Assembly (NCBI GenBank): GCA_022843085.1
Contig: JALHOI010000178.1
Coordinates: forward strand, 1-6,728
Length of the DNA: 6,728 bases
Direction: 5' to 3'
Source of the DNA: Pseudobdellovibrionaceae bacterium
Lineage (GTDB): Bacteria > Bdellovibrionota > Bdellovibrionia > Bdellovibrionales > JAMPXM01
Shown: positions 1-6,272 of the stretch, piece by piece
How the letters are laid out: each line of letters starts with the position of its first letter
Position numbering within the stretch: the first letter of the stretch is position 1
The notes under the pieces: model-generated
The model's database searches: none
What the model saw: the letters and a program-made list of their open reading frames with translations, nothing else
Told to the model about the DNA's origin: nothing
Translations under genes and position numbers: made by a program

Positions 1-1
1 G

Positions 2-766
2 GAAAACGCGAGCAGTTCAAGGGCGGCTTCGTTGCGCACGCTGTTCTCAAAGCATTTGCCTGCAGACCGCCTGAAGCTCGTTGAACTAACGAACGCTGAT
101 TCGGGTTTTTGGGCGCGAGATGGTTTACCGGTGCCGGTTATCGATGAAAAGTTAGGAGGCCTGTCGCTCGTCGATGCAAAGTACTATTACCCGTTCAATT
201 CCGATGACGAAGTGGCAGCCCTAATGGGAAGCCCCGTGAACTCGCATAAGTTTAATTTCGAGGGCGGAAACTTTATGGCGAGCGACAAGGGTCACTGCAT
301 TCTGGTCAATAACCGCTCGCATTCGAAAATTCCCGATTCAATTTTCCAAACTCTTTATGGGTGTAAGCAGATCGACCGACTTCCGCACCTCTTCGGTATT
401 GGACATATCGACGAGCACGTCCGCTGGATTTCGGAAGACACTGTTTTGACGGACCTTCCTGAATACGAAACAAAACTGAAAGCGTCGGGACTTAAAGTCG
501 TGATGTTGCCCCGTCCCGAAAACGAGATAGAGAGCTACGTGAATTCGCTTATTGTTAATGGAGTCGCGATTGTTCCGGTTTTTGGCGGCAAGAATGATGC
601 GTCGGCGCTTGCAGTCTACACAGCAGCCGGATTCACAGCCGTTGGCGCTGATTCGGCGACTTTGTCGAATTACGGTGAAGGATCAGTTCATTGTATAACG
701 ATGACGTACCCGCCCGTGGCGTTCGGAACGATTTTGAAATCGATCGGTGCTCGAGAAGTACAGTGA
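2..766 (+). CDS. Agmatine/peptidyl-arginine deiminase family protein, 5' end outside window
   Basis: The reading frame is open to the left edge, so the gene starts outside the window. A TTG at 32 is the first possible start inside, but it has no clear ribosome site and would give a protein lacking the family's N-terminus. Counting from that TTG as residue 1, the guanidino-modifying-enzyme landmarks appear in order: Arg29-Asp30 (FWARDG), Glu77-Gly-Gly-Asn80, His125 and Asp127 (GHIDEH), an Asn in YVNSLIVNG (about 171-176), and the nucleophile Cys221 in GSVHCIT. In this superfamily Asp, His, Asp, Asn and Cys bind and hydrolyse a guanidinium group, giving a ureido product and ammonia. Agmatine deiminases usually have about 350 residues; about 255 codons are visible. 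The first motif reads RDGLP rather than the usual RD-x-GP, so agmatine, peptidyl-arginine or another guanidine could be the substrate. It converges on the next gene with a 10-base gap and no visible terminator. Confidence 0.85.
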   Translation, partial: ENASSSRAASLRTLFSKHLPADRLKLVELTNADSGFWARDGLPVPVIDEKLGGLSLVDAKYYYPFNSDDEVAALMGSPVNSHKFNFEGGNFMASDKGHCILVNNRSHSKIPDSIFQTLYGCKQIDRLPHLFGIGHIDEHVRWISEDTVLTDLPEYETKLKASGLKVVMLPRPENEIESYVNSLIVNGVAIVPVFGGKNDASALAVYTAAGFTAVGADSATLSNYGEGSVHCITMTYPPVAFGTILKSIGAREVQ

Positions 767-776
767 AGCTAAAGCC

Positions 777-1265
777 TTAGTAGTAAATGCCGAGCCAAAG
801 GGTGCGGGCGAACTCGCCGACTTTGTTATTGGTTTTGATGTCGATGAATTCGTACTGCACCACGACTCCGTAGCGGTGCCCGTCGATTTGGTGAATCAGA
901 AAAACATCGGCGAGGATGTCGCCATTCTTTTGAATCTCTATCGGCGCGCGAATTTTTTCGACCCACTCTTGGGCCGGCGAATGGTCATTCGCGCGCAGTC
1001 GGACCTTCCCGATACGCTTGAGCATCGAAGCTGGTTGGGTATTTTGGATGAGGGCCAGATCTGATTTCCAGCTGGAAATCAGTTTTTCCTCGGGAGGCAG
1101 AAGCCAATAACGTTGATTGAAACCCACAAAAATGACGAGGCCCGCAAGCGCAACGGCAACAACGAGGAGCGCCCAGCCAACTCCTCGTGCCGAGCCGGAA
1201 CCTGAGAGAGCCTCATTTGCGACCGGAGCAAAGGAGGATTCTTCGTTTTCAGGTGGTTTCGTCAT
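777..1265 (-). CDS. Single-pass membrane protein of unknown function, 162 aa
   Basis: I do not recognise a family. The 162-residue product has a hydrophilic, Ser/Glu-rich N-terminal tail (residues 1-29), one hydrophobic segment at about 30-49 (rich in Ala, Val and Leu), and then a domain of about 110 residues. That domain contains mixed basic and acidic stretches and a probable beta-rich end (VVVQYEFIDIKTN, then RTLWLGIYY). There are no cysteines. The layout suggests a signal-anchored protein with its C-terminal domain in the periplasm, though the charges flanking the segment do not decide the topology. The ATG at 1263-1265 is preceded six bases away by GAGGAG, which fixes the start. The gene is convergent with the deiminase and divergent from the VWA lipoprotein. 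Similar anchored domains occur in assembly or inner-membrane complex proteins, but nothing here proves such a role. Confidence 0.75.
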   Translation of the reverse strand: MTKPPENEESSFAPVANEALSGSGSARGVGWALLVVAVALAGLVIFVGFNQRYWLLPPEEKLISSWKSDLALIQNTQPASMLKRIGKVRLRANDHSPAQEWVEKIRAPIEIQKNGDILADVFLIHQIDGHRYGVVVQYEFIDIKTNNKVGEFARTLWLGIYY

Positions 1266-1271
1266 TGGAAG

Positions 1272-1277
1272 CTCCTC
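1272..1277 (-). promoter_or_regulatory. Ribosome binding site of the 162-aa membrane protein
   Basis: Read on the minus strand, GAGGAG lies six bases before the ATG at 1263-1265. It is a strong Shine-Dalgarno match and supports that start. Confidence 0.8.
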
Positions 1278-1304
1278 GGCAGAAAATCTGTGTTTGTCCT
1301 TTGT

Positions 1305-1333
1305 AGCGTAGCGGTTTCAGGCGAGTGTGACAA
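1305..1333 (-). promoter_or_regulatory. Possible promoter of the 162-aa membrane protein
   Basis: On the minus strand TTGTCA (1328-1333) matches the -35 consensus at five of six bases. Seventeen bases further on lies TACGCT (1305-1310), a poor -10 with three of six. The position, about 40 bases before the ATG, is sensible, but the -10 is weak, so this is only a candidate. Confidence 0.3.
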
Positions 1334-1485
1334 TTCACGCGCGATGACCTTTTCTGGCACGGCGCAAGTCATTAAAATTACTTGGTTAAACTAAAAATGA
1401 CAAAATTACCGGTCGCAAAACGATACAGTTGAGACTGGCCCAAGGGTTTCCGAGGTCATTGCTAACTATCTGAAAATACAGCCTT

Positions 1486-1515
1486 TTGAAGGTGCTTCAT
1501 GGGTGCCTAGATTAT
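1486..1515 (+). promoter_or_regulatory. Possible promoter of the VWA lipoprotein gene
   Basis: TTGAAG (1486-1491, four of six to the -35 consensus) is followed after 16 to 18 bases by TAGATTAT (1508-1515), which contains two overlapping four-of-six -10 matches. It would leave a leader of roughly 60 bases. The matches are modest. Confidence 0.3.
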
Positions 1516-1570
1516 GGCACATACATTGGATTGAACCGTGGAGTCGGACGTGTCTCGAACCCGTTCCGGC

Positions 1571-1576
1571 GGAGGA
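1571..1576 (+). promoter_or_regulatory. Ribosome binding site that sets the VWA lipoprotein start
   Basis: GGAGGA lies four bases before the ATG at 1581. It selects this ATG over the in-frame GTG at 1503, which has no comparable site and would bury the lipoprotein signal 26 residues inside. Confidence 0.85.
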
Positions 1577-1580
1577 ACTT

Positions 1581-2765
1581 ATGGAACGCCAACTCAGAGC
1601 AGGTATCGCAGTTTTAATGTTGAGTTACTTCGGTGCGTGCGCGCCCGTCAGTTTTGATACCTTGCCCACGAGCAATGACCCGAAAGTCGTGGTGAAGTGC
1701 GAAGGCACCGTGTGCACCTACGATGTGACGGATGAGCGCACCGTCGGTGAGGGTCTTGTCGACATTCTGATCGTCAACGACAACTCCGGTTCGATGTCTT
1801 TCGAACAAGCGAAGATGGCTTCGGCCTTCTCTGGATTTTTGTCTTCGATCAACAATCTTGATTACCGCATTGGAATGACGACAACAGATGTTTCGGATCT
1901 TCGACAACGGATCGGAACACTCTCAAATCTTGGTTACAATCCTCCTGGCCCTTACAACCAGTACGGTGCGCTTCAGGATGGAAAGTTGATCGAGTTTGCA
2001 TCGGGGCTAAAGTATCTCGACCGCACGACGCCGGATAAAGAGAATTTGTTTAACGTGACCGTACGCCGACCCGAAACAGCGCGATGTGAATCCAGCGGAT
2101 TTACTCAGTGTCCCTCGGGCGACGAGCGAGGCATCGTCGCGGCGACCTTGTCGATCAAAAATTATCTCGCTAACTACGCGCGCCCGACAGCCCATCTCGC
2201 CGTGATTATTCTGTCAGACGAAGACGAGCGTGGAGTGTCGAAGTACAACCCGTGTGCGGGTTACGCAACCCCGGCCGAGACGAACAACTGTCTAGCGATT
2301 AGAGCGGCGTATCCTTTCGAACCTGCGGATGAGCCGCAGGCGATGGTCGATGCGTTCCGCGCGCAGTACCCTAACAAAACTATGGCTGTACACTCGATCG
2401 TTGTTAAGCCAGGGGACACGGCATGTCGGAATGCGCAGACTGGACAAGTCGCGGCGCCGATGCCGGTTCTTGGTCAAGAGGGTTATGCCTACAAGATGCT
2501 GAGCACGCTCACTGGCGGTACGCTCGGAAATATCTGTGAAGCGAACTACACAGACCAGCTTCAGGACATTGGCTTCACGATTGGCGAGCAAGTCACGTCG
2601 CTACCGTTTCGCTGCCGTCCTAACAGTGACAACTTTGATGTTCTTTTTAACGGCGTGAAGCAGACAACTGGGTTTTCAGCCGACTTCAACACGATGGTTT
2701 TGTCGGTCACGGCTTCGCTTGCTCCGATGACAAAAGTGACTTTGAAGTATTCGTGCACACGATAA
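1581..2765 (+). CDS. Cys-rich VWA-domain lipoprotein, 394 aa
   Basis: The product begins with a lipoprotein signal: a basic start (MERQLR), a hydrophobic stretch at 8-17 and a lipobox FGA|C, so Cys20 should be lipidated and the protein anchored in a membrane facing the periplasm or outside. A von Willebrand factor A domain starts near residue 59. Its metal-binding MIDAS motif is D67-N-S69-G-S71 after the strand VDILIVN, a candidate MIDAS Thr lies in GMTTTD (100-103), and LSDEDE (211-216) supplies the late Asp. VWA domains bind divalent cations and mediate protein-protein or adhesive contacts. Ten more cysteines (40, 45, 169, 177, 225, 237, 282, 319, 345, 392) fit up to five disulfides in an exported protein. 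Residues 345-394 form a small Cys-bounded beta-like tail. The layout resembles VWA lipoproteins of predatory and delta-type bacteria, whose ligands are mostly unknown. It is a single-gene unit, closed by the terminator at 2837. Confidence 0.88.
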   Translation: MERQLRAGIAVLMLSYFGACAPVSFDTLPTSNDPKVVVKCEGTVCTYDVTDERTVGEGLVDILIVNDNSGSMSFEQAKMASAFSGFLSSINNLDYRIGMTTTDVSDLRQRIGTLSNLGYNPPGPYNQYGALQDGKLIEFASGLKYLDRTTPDKENLFNVTVRRPETARCESSGFTQCPSGDERGIVAATLSIKNYLANYARPTAHLAVIILSDEDERGVSKYNPCAGYATPAETNNCLAIRAAYPFEPADEPQAMVDAFRAQYPNKTMAVHSIVVKPGDTACRNAQTGQVAAPMPVLGQEGYAYKMLSTLTGGTLGNICEANYTDQLQDIGFTIGEQVTSLPFRCRPNSDNFDVLFNGVKQTTGFSADFNTMVLSVTASLAPMTKVTLKYSCTR

Positions 2766-2836
2766 CCGCCGGTTAGCTGGGCAATCGTCGAGCGCGCTAG
2801 GTCTAGTTTTAAAAAACAAAACGAGATTTTTATGAG

Positions 2837-2864
2837 AACAGTCCGCTTACAGCGGGCTGTTTTT
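2837..2864 (+). terminator. Intrinsic terminator after the VWA lipoprotein gene
   Basis: A ten-base-pair stem (2837-2846 with 2852-2861, including one G-U pair) closes a five-base loop TTACA. It runs into a T-rich tract (2860-2864, with another run of five Ts at 2870-2874). It lies about 70 bases beyond the stop codon. Confidence 0.85.
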
Positions 2865-2962
2865 CTCACTTTTTAAAGCACTTGAAGCTGGCTGCGTGGA
2901 CATTTTGAAACACTCGAAAACCGTGCGAACTTGTAAGCGGCTGACGCAACTATTGGTGGGGT

Positions 2963-2980
2963 GCGCTTCGTTCGAAGCGC
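2963..2980. repeat. Perfect inverted repeat downstream of tRNA-Pro
   Basis: GCGCTTCG (2963-2970) and CGAAGCGC (2973-2980) are exact reverse complements separated by TT. They can form a six- to eight-pair hairpin on either strand. No T-tract follows it on the minus strand, so it is not a classical terminator for the tRNA. It could stabilise or help process a read-through transcript. Confidence 0.6.
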
Positions 2981-3011
2981 CTCGATTTCGATGAATTTTA
3001 TTAAAAAAGTA

Positions 3012-3091
<80 letters not shown>

Positions 3092-3571
3092 ACGGAAGAA
3101 TTCACTTTGAGATCGATCGGCACTTTATTCGAAGTTAACCAGACGAATCCAAGTTGAATTTGGAAACTCGTGATGCGAATGCACTGCGAGATTGAGCAGT
3201 GTAGCGGACAGCCGACGAAAGTCCAAGGATCAGTCGAGCTGTCGCGAGAAAAACACACTGAGATTCAGGTGCCTTGAGCTGGGCGAGTTGATTGCGCGCT
3301 GAATTATGTGGCGCCAAATCGAATAAAAACCGGTTGCCTTCTAAATTGAAGCCTTTCTACCATGACGTTGAATCATCACGGATCTGGTGTCCTGCGTTGG
3401 CCGAGTAAAATCTCCAACGAATCCATGAATCCAATCTCGCCGAACCCGTCGGACGTCGAGTGATGAGAGCAAAAGCTCGCGAACGAAGGTTTGTAAGCAG
3501 CTGCTCGCGGTCATTCAGCCGCTAAAATCAGGGCGCATTAGAAATGGGATTGAAGTGAAGAGTGCATCACA

Positions 3572-3607
3572 AGGTTCGAATTTAGGTTCAACAATAGGTT
3601 CAACAAC
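3572..3607 (+). repeat. Three tandem 12-bp repeats in the porin leader
   Basis: AGGTTCGAATTT (3572-3583), AGGTTCAACAAT (3584-3595) and AGGTTCAACAAC (3596-3607) lie head to tail with no spacer. The second and third copies differ at one base; the first shares eight of twelve positions. The array ends 12 bases before the Shine-Dalgarno site. The last copy can also pair weakly with the following GTTGTT (3610-3615). It could be an operator array or an unstructured CA-rich translation enhancer. Confidence 0.8.
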
Positions 3608-3619
3608 AAGTTGTTCTAC

Positions 3620-3625
3620 AAGGAG
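3620..3625 (+). promoter_or_regulatory. Ribosome binding site of the porin gene
   Basis: AAGGAG lies seven bases before the ATG at 3633, at ideal spacing. It selects this ATG over the in-frame GTG at 3555, which has no ribosome site and would place 26 residues before the signal peptide. Confidence 0.85.
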
Positions 3626-3632
3626 CAATAGA

Positions 3633-4931
3633 ATGAAACGTTTAGTCCTTCTCGCAGGTGCGACGCTCGTTATGTCTTCGGGTGCACAAGCCCAAGACAC
3701 CGAAGTAAAGCACAACGGCGAATTCCGAGTCCGTTACTACAATGATATGACGCCATCAGGTGTTAAAAACGAACCCGGCAACAAGTCGGACGTGGCAACA
3801 CGCCTGAAGCTTGGCCTCACGATGCGCAAAGGTGAAGACCTTCAAGCGCATGTGACGATGCTTCACCAGACCCAGTTGGGTGCTGATAACAGCGGCCAAA
3901 CTACGTTGGTCAATACGACTCGTTACAACACGGTTAACGACAACAACGGTATCTTGGTGAACCAAGCCTACGGTTGGTGGAAAGCAGGCGAGGGCTTCAC
4001 AATGAAAGCCGGCCGTTTCAACGTTGATATCGGCGGCGGCGAGTTCTTCTCGTCTGACAACTGGAAACAAGTTCCTCACACACACGAAGGCTTCCATGTC
4101 GGTTACGACACGGGCTTCGCGATGTTCAACGGCTTCTTGATCCAGGATAAGCAATTGACCGCGTCAGCTCCGCTTGATTCGGATCCTGAGCAGCACAATT
4201 TGATTCTCACTGGCGATCTGAAGAACATGCCGGAAGTGATCAAGACTGCAAACATCACTGTGGTGAACATTGCACGCAGCGAAACTGCCGGCACCGGTTC
4301 GGCGAATGCTCAACACGTTGGCCTCACGGTCGGCGGTGAAGTTGCGGGATTCACCTACAAAGCGGTTTATGCTCAGCAGTTCGGTATTGCTTCGAAAACT
4401 GCAGCCCTCGAGACGAAAGCTAAAGGCAACATGTTCGACGTAACACTTGGTTACGGTCTTCCAGAAACTATGGGTCTAAAGTTCTTCGCGAACTACCACA
4501 TGGATTCGGGCGACGACAACTTGACCGATGGCGATGATGGCAACTACGTCGCCCTCTACTACGACAGCCATCGCTACGGCGGTATGATGGATCTGTTCGG
4601 TTGGGGCAACCTGTCGTACTACAAAGTCGGCGCGGCTGTAGTTCCTGCGGACGATCTTGAAGTTGGTCTTCAGGTCATCGGTTTCTCGAAGTCGAAAGAG
4701 AACGCAGCGATTTTCGCCAACGCGAACTCGCGTCAGGCTGCTTACGCGGTTGCGAACAAGTCGGATCTTGGTATGGAACTCGACGTCTACGCGACGAAGA
4801 AGTACGGTCCTTCGTTCATGATCGATGCACACTTTGGCGCATTCATGCCAGGTGCAGCGTTCAAAGACGCGACTGTGAAGAAAGAAGCGACGATTCTTCA
4901 GGTCATGCTTGCTGGTACAATGATGTTCTAA
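3633..4931 (+). CDS. Porin-like outer-membrane beta-barrel protein, 432 aa
   Basis: The product starts with a textbook Sec signal peptide (MKR, hydrophobic core, cleavage after AQA at residue 20). The rest is alternating beta-strand sequence broken by Gly/Asn/Asp-rich turns and loops, for example FRVRYYND (31-38), TRLKLGLTMRKGEDLQAHVTM (about 56-76), the Gly-rich stretch at 127-139 and the acidic loop DSGDDNLTDGDDGN (291-304). It ends in MMF, and a terminal aromatic residue is a signal for outer-membrane barrel assembly. It has no cysteine. The patterns around residues 110-158 (NQAYGWWK, AGRFNVDIGGG, DNWKQ) and 380-410 (GMELDVYA, FGAFMPG) recall alginate-export/OprE-type porins, which let small solutes through the outer membrane. 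The family call and substrate are inferences. Codons are strongly biased: of 22 Phe codons 21 are TTC, which suggests high expression. It is a single-gene unit with its own leader and terminator. Confidence 0.82.
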   Translation: MKRLVLLAGATLVMSSGAQAQDTEVKHNGEFRVRYYNDMTPSGVKNEPGNKSDVATRLKLGLTMRKGEDLQAHVTMLHQTQLGADNSGQTTLVNTTRYNTVNDNNGILVNQAYGWWKAGEGFTMKAGRFNVDIGGGEFFSSDNWKQVPHTHEGFHVGYDTGFAMFNGFLIQDKQLTASAPLDSDPEQHNLILTGDLKNMPEVIKTANITVVNIARSETAGTGSANAQHVGLTVGGEVAGFTYKAVYAQQFGIASKTAALETKAKGNMFDVTLGYGLPETMGLKFFANYHMDSGDDNLTDGDDGNYVALYYDSHRYGGMMDLFGWGNLSYYKVGAAVVPADDLEVGLQVIGFSKSKENAAIFANANSRQAAYAVANKSDLGMELDVYATKKYGPSFMIDAHFGAFMPGAAFKDATVKKEATILQVMLAGTMMF

Positions 4932-4953
4932 TCCCTCTGGGCTAGGATATGTG

Positions 4954-4971
4954 GCTCGGCGAAAGTCGAGC
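4954..4971 (+). other. GAAA-tetraloop hairpin at the 3' end of the porin transcript
   Basis: GCTCGGC (4954-4960) and GTCGAGC (4965-4971) form seven pairs, one of them G-U, closed by C-G around the GNRA tetraloop GAAA. It sits between the stop codon and the terminator, only four bases before the latter. It may protect the mRNA from 3' exonucleases. Confidence 0.6.
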
Positions 4972-4975
4972 ACCG

Positions 4976-5005
4976 AAAAAGGGCTGGTTTGACCAGCCCT
5001 TTTTT
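4976..5005 (+). terminator. Strong intrinsic terminator after the porin gene
   Basis: A perfect 13-base inverted repeat (4976-4988 with 4992-5004) has a three-base TTG loop, a GC-rich centre (GGGCTGG/CCAGCCC), an A-run on the left and a T-run on the right. The symmetry would let it work in both directions. It isolates the porin from the next gene. Confidence 0.95.
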
Positions 5006-5103
5006 CGTTTCAAAGCGCACGTCTTAGTTTTTGACTGCACTTCGTCGCCTTTGCTGAACGGTCTGTGCTTAAGGCTTCGTCGAGTCTGGCCGATGAGTTC
5101 AAG

Positions 5104-5631
5104 GTGAAGCAGCGGTTTCTCATTGTTCTATTTTTTGCGTTGATGGCAATGAGCTTTGCGGCGCAGGCGAGACGAGCGCTGCGTCTGGTGCTAGAGCCCA
5201 ACACGATGGCCGAGCTGACGGCGCTGCTGAGCGCTGGCGATGCTCTTCACGGTGGCCTTACGAAGCAAGATGATGAGCAGGTTGATTTAGCACTTCGAGA
5301 TATCGAGATGGCCACCAGGCGAACTATCGCCGTCTCTGCGCGACTGAAGCCTCACGAGCGCGCTCATCTGATCAAAGTCTTAGAGGCGGTTGAGTCGAAC
5401 GTCGATGCCGCTCGCAACAGCAGTCACAGCGATCGCCGCGAGCGAATTTCGGATCTCTTCAACATGATGGCAAATCTGGTTCGAGTTTATGGCGTAGATA
5501 CGCGGTTTAAGATTTTTTTCTGCGGCAAAGACAAAGTGACTTGGATTCAGACAAAGCCCAACGGTGTTTATCCCTTCACAGAATCACGCGAACCGTCGGG
5601 TGAACGAAACTGCGCACTGCGGGCACCTTGA
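5104..5631 (+). CDS. Small exported helical protein of unknown function, 175 aa
   Basis: I do not recognise a family. From the GTG at 5104 the product has a clear Sec signal peptide: MKQR, a hydrophobic core from 5 to 19, and cleavage after AQA at residue 22. The mature part is mainly charged helix (about 34-132), followed by a C-terminal motif IFFCGKDKVTWIQ (137-149) and a second cysteine at 170, so Cys140 and Cys170 could form a disulfide in the periplasm. An in-frame GTG at 5065 would add 13 residues before the signal and has no better ribosome site. For 5104 only a weak TGAG six bases upstream is visible, so the start is moderately sure. TTGACT at 5031-5036 is a good -35 match but has no convincing -10. 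The next gene follows after 44 bases on the same strand and also encodes an exported Cys protein. Confidence 0.7.
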   Translation: MKQRFLIVLFFALMAMSFAAQARRALRLVLEPNTMAELTALLSAGDALHGGLTKQDDEQVDLALRDIEMATRRTIAVSARLKPHERAHLIKVLEAVESNVDAARNSSHSDRRERISDLFNMMANLVRVYGVDTRFKIFFCGKDKVTWIQTKPNGVYPFTESREPSGERNCALRAP

Positions 5632-5675
5632 TAGTCGGCGCTGAATAGGCGTCAATAGTTTCATGGACAGATCTT

Positions 5676-6272
5676 ATGGATGAGCTTCTTCGAAGAGCGC
5701 CGCGGACCTTACTTGCGTTAGTCGCGATTGTTTTAGGTTTTGGATTGATCATCGGGTTTAATCCGCCTCGCAGCGTCTGTGACGAGCAGCTTGATGTGTT
5801 TCGTGAGTCACAAAAGCTTTTTTTAAATGCCAGCGGCACGAAGGTCTCTAAGTCGATCGCGACAGAAACTTTCGAGCTCTGCAAGGCCGACAACGGGCCC
5901 GGCGGATGTTTCGATTTCTTTCATAATATTCGTGGCATGGTCGACGGCCTCGAGCGGATTCCGAAAAAATGTGCTGAGACTGTCGCCGCTGACGAAATGG
6001 TAAAAGGCTGGATTTTTAAAACGCTCACCCTGATGACTCAAATCGCCTGGGGAGATTCAGACAGTGCTGTGTACGTCTCGAAAAAACACGGCTGGATGGA
6101 CGCGGCTGACTTTCGTTTGTTCTGTCGGCTGAAGTCTTTGGCGAATCGATTTTACAGTGAAGACGGTGTGCAGACTTTGCGAGAAAGTGTTCTCGCAACT
6201 CTGCCTGGTGCCGACAAAATGTCGCGCGAGCAAAAGTGGTCGCGCTCGATTTTTTCTAGCCCCTGCGATTAG
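5676..6272 (+). CDS. Membrane-anchored or exported Cys-containing protein of unknown function, 198 aa
   Basis: I do not recognise a family. The N-terminus has basic residues (RRAPR, 6-10) and then a hydrophobic segment at about 11-28 with no clear signal-peptidase site, so it is probably an uncleaved anchor placing the rest in the periplasm. Six cysteines lie in the exported part (35, 69, 78, 99, 150, 197), enough for three disulfides. The densest part is CKADNGPGGCFDFFHNIRG (69-87). The remainder looks helical. The ATG at 5676 has only a weak GGA eight bases upstream. It starts 44 bases after the previous exported protein with no terminator between them, so co-transcription is likely. Of 13 Phe codons nine are TTT, the reverse of the porin's bias, which suggests ordinary or low expression. 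Its TAG stop overlaps the stop of the opposing gene. Confidence 0.75.
   Translation: MDELLRRAPRTLLALVAIVLGFGLIIGFNPPRSVCDEQLDVFRESQKLFLNASGTKVSKSIATETFELCKADNGPGGCFDFFHNIRGMVDGLERIPKKCAETVAADEMVKGWIFKTLTLMTQIAWGDSDSAVYVSKKHGWMDAADFRLFCRLKSLANRFYSEDGVQTLRESVLATLPGADKMSREQKWSRSIFSSPCD

Larger units (their letters stand above)
1266..1580. other. Divergent intergenic region
   Basis: These 315 bases separate the membrane protein (-) from the VWA lipoprotein (+) and should carry both promoters. About 1370-1418 is AT-rich (runs such as TTAAAATT and CTAAAAATGAC) and could serve as an upstream promoter element. I see no convincing ORF, RNA gene or extended inverted repeat. The frame of the downstream gene is open back to a GTG at 1503, but the signal sequence and ribosome site place the true start at 1581. 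Confidence 0.6.
3092..3632. other. Long intergenic region between tRNA-Pro and the porin gene
   Basis: These 541 bases lie upstream of two divergent genes, tRNA-Pro (-) and the porin (+). No ORF here has a ribosome site and plausible product. Visible structure: a six-pair inverted repeat CACTGC/GCAGTG (3182-3201); two TAAAAT hexamers (3406-3411 and 3523-3528) that match the -10 consensus at five of six bases but lack good -35 partners; the palindrome AGCAGCTGCT (3496-3505); GCTCGCG twice (3475-3481 and 3503-3509); and the tandem repeats at 3572-3607. The TAAAAT at 3523 would give the porin a leader of about 100 bases. An unannotated small RNA cannot be excluded. Confidence 0.5.

Noticed and set aside
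747..1064. Plus-strand ORF of 105 codons opposite the 162-aa membrane protein
   Set aside because: It lies antisense within the minus-strand gene, which has a strong ribosome site and a plausible membrane segment, and it overlaps the end of the deiminase.
1503..1580. N-terminal extension of the VWA lipoprotein from a GTG at 1503
   Set aside because: The ATG at 1581 has GGAGGA upstream and starts exactly at a lipoprotein signal peptide.
3135..3317. Minus-strand ORF of 60 codons upstream of tRNA-Pro
   Set aside because: It has no ribosome site and its composition looks random. It lies where the tRNA promoter should be.
3362..3463. Plus-strand ORF of 33 codons starting at ATG 3362
   Set aside because: No Shine-Dalgarno site precedes it and the product has no recognisable feature.
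3555..3632. N-terminal extension of the porin from a GTG at 3555
   Set aside because: It would translate the tandem repeats into a Gly/Ser/Thr-rich stretch before the signal peptide. The ATG at 3633 has an ideal ribosome site.
4476..4973. Minus-strand ORF of 165 codons antisense to the porin
   Set aside because: It is fully explained by the GC-rich, biased codons of the porin on the other strand. The product is Arg/Val/His-rich without a recognisable fold.
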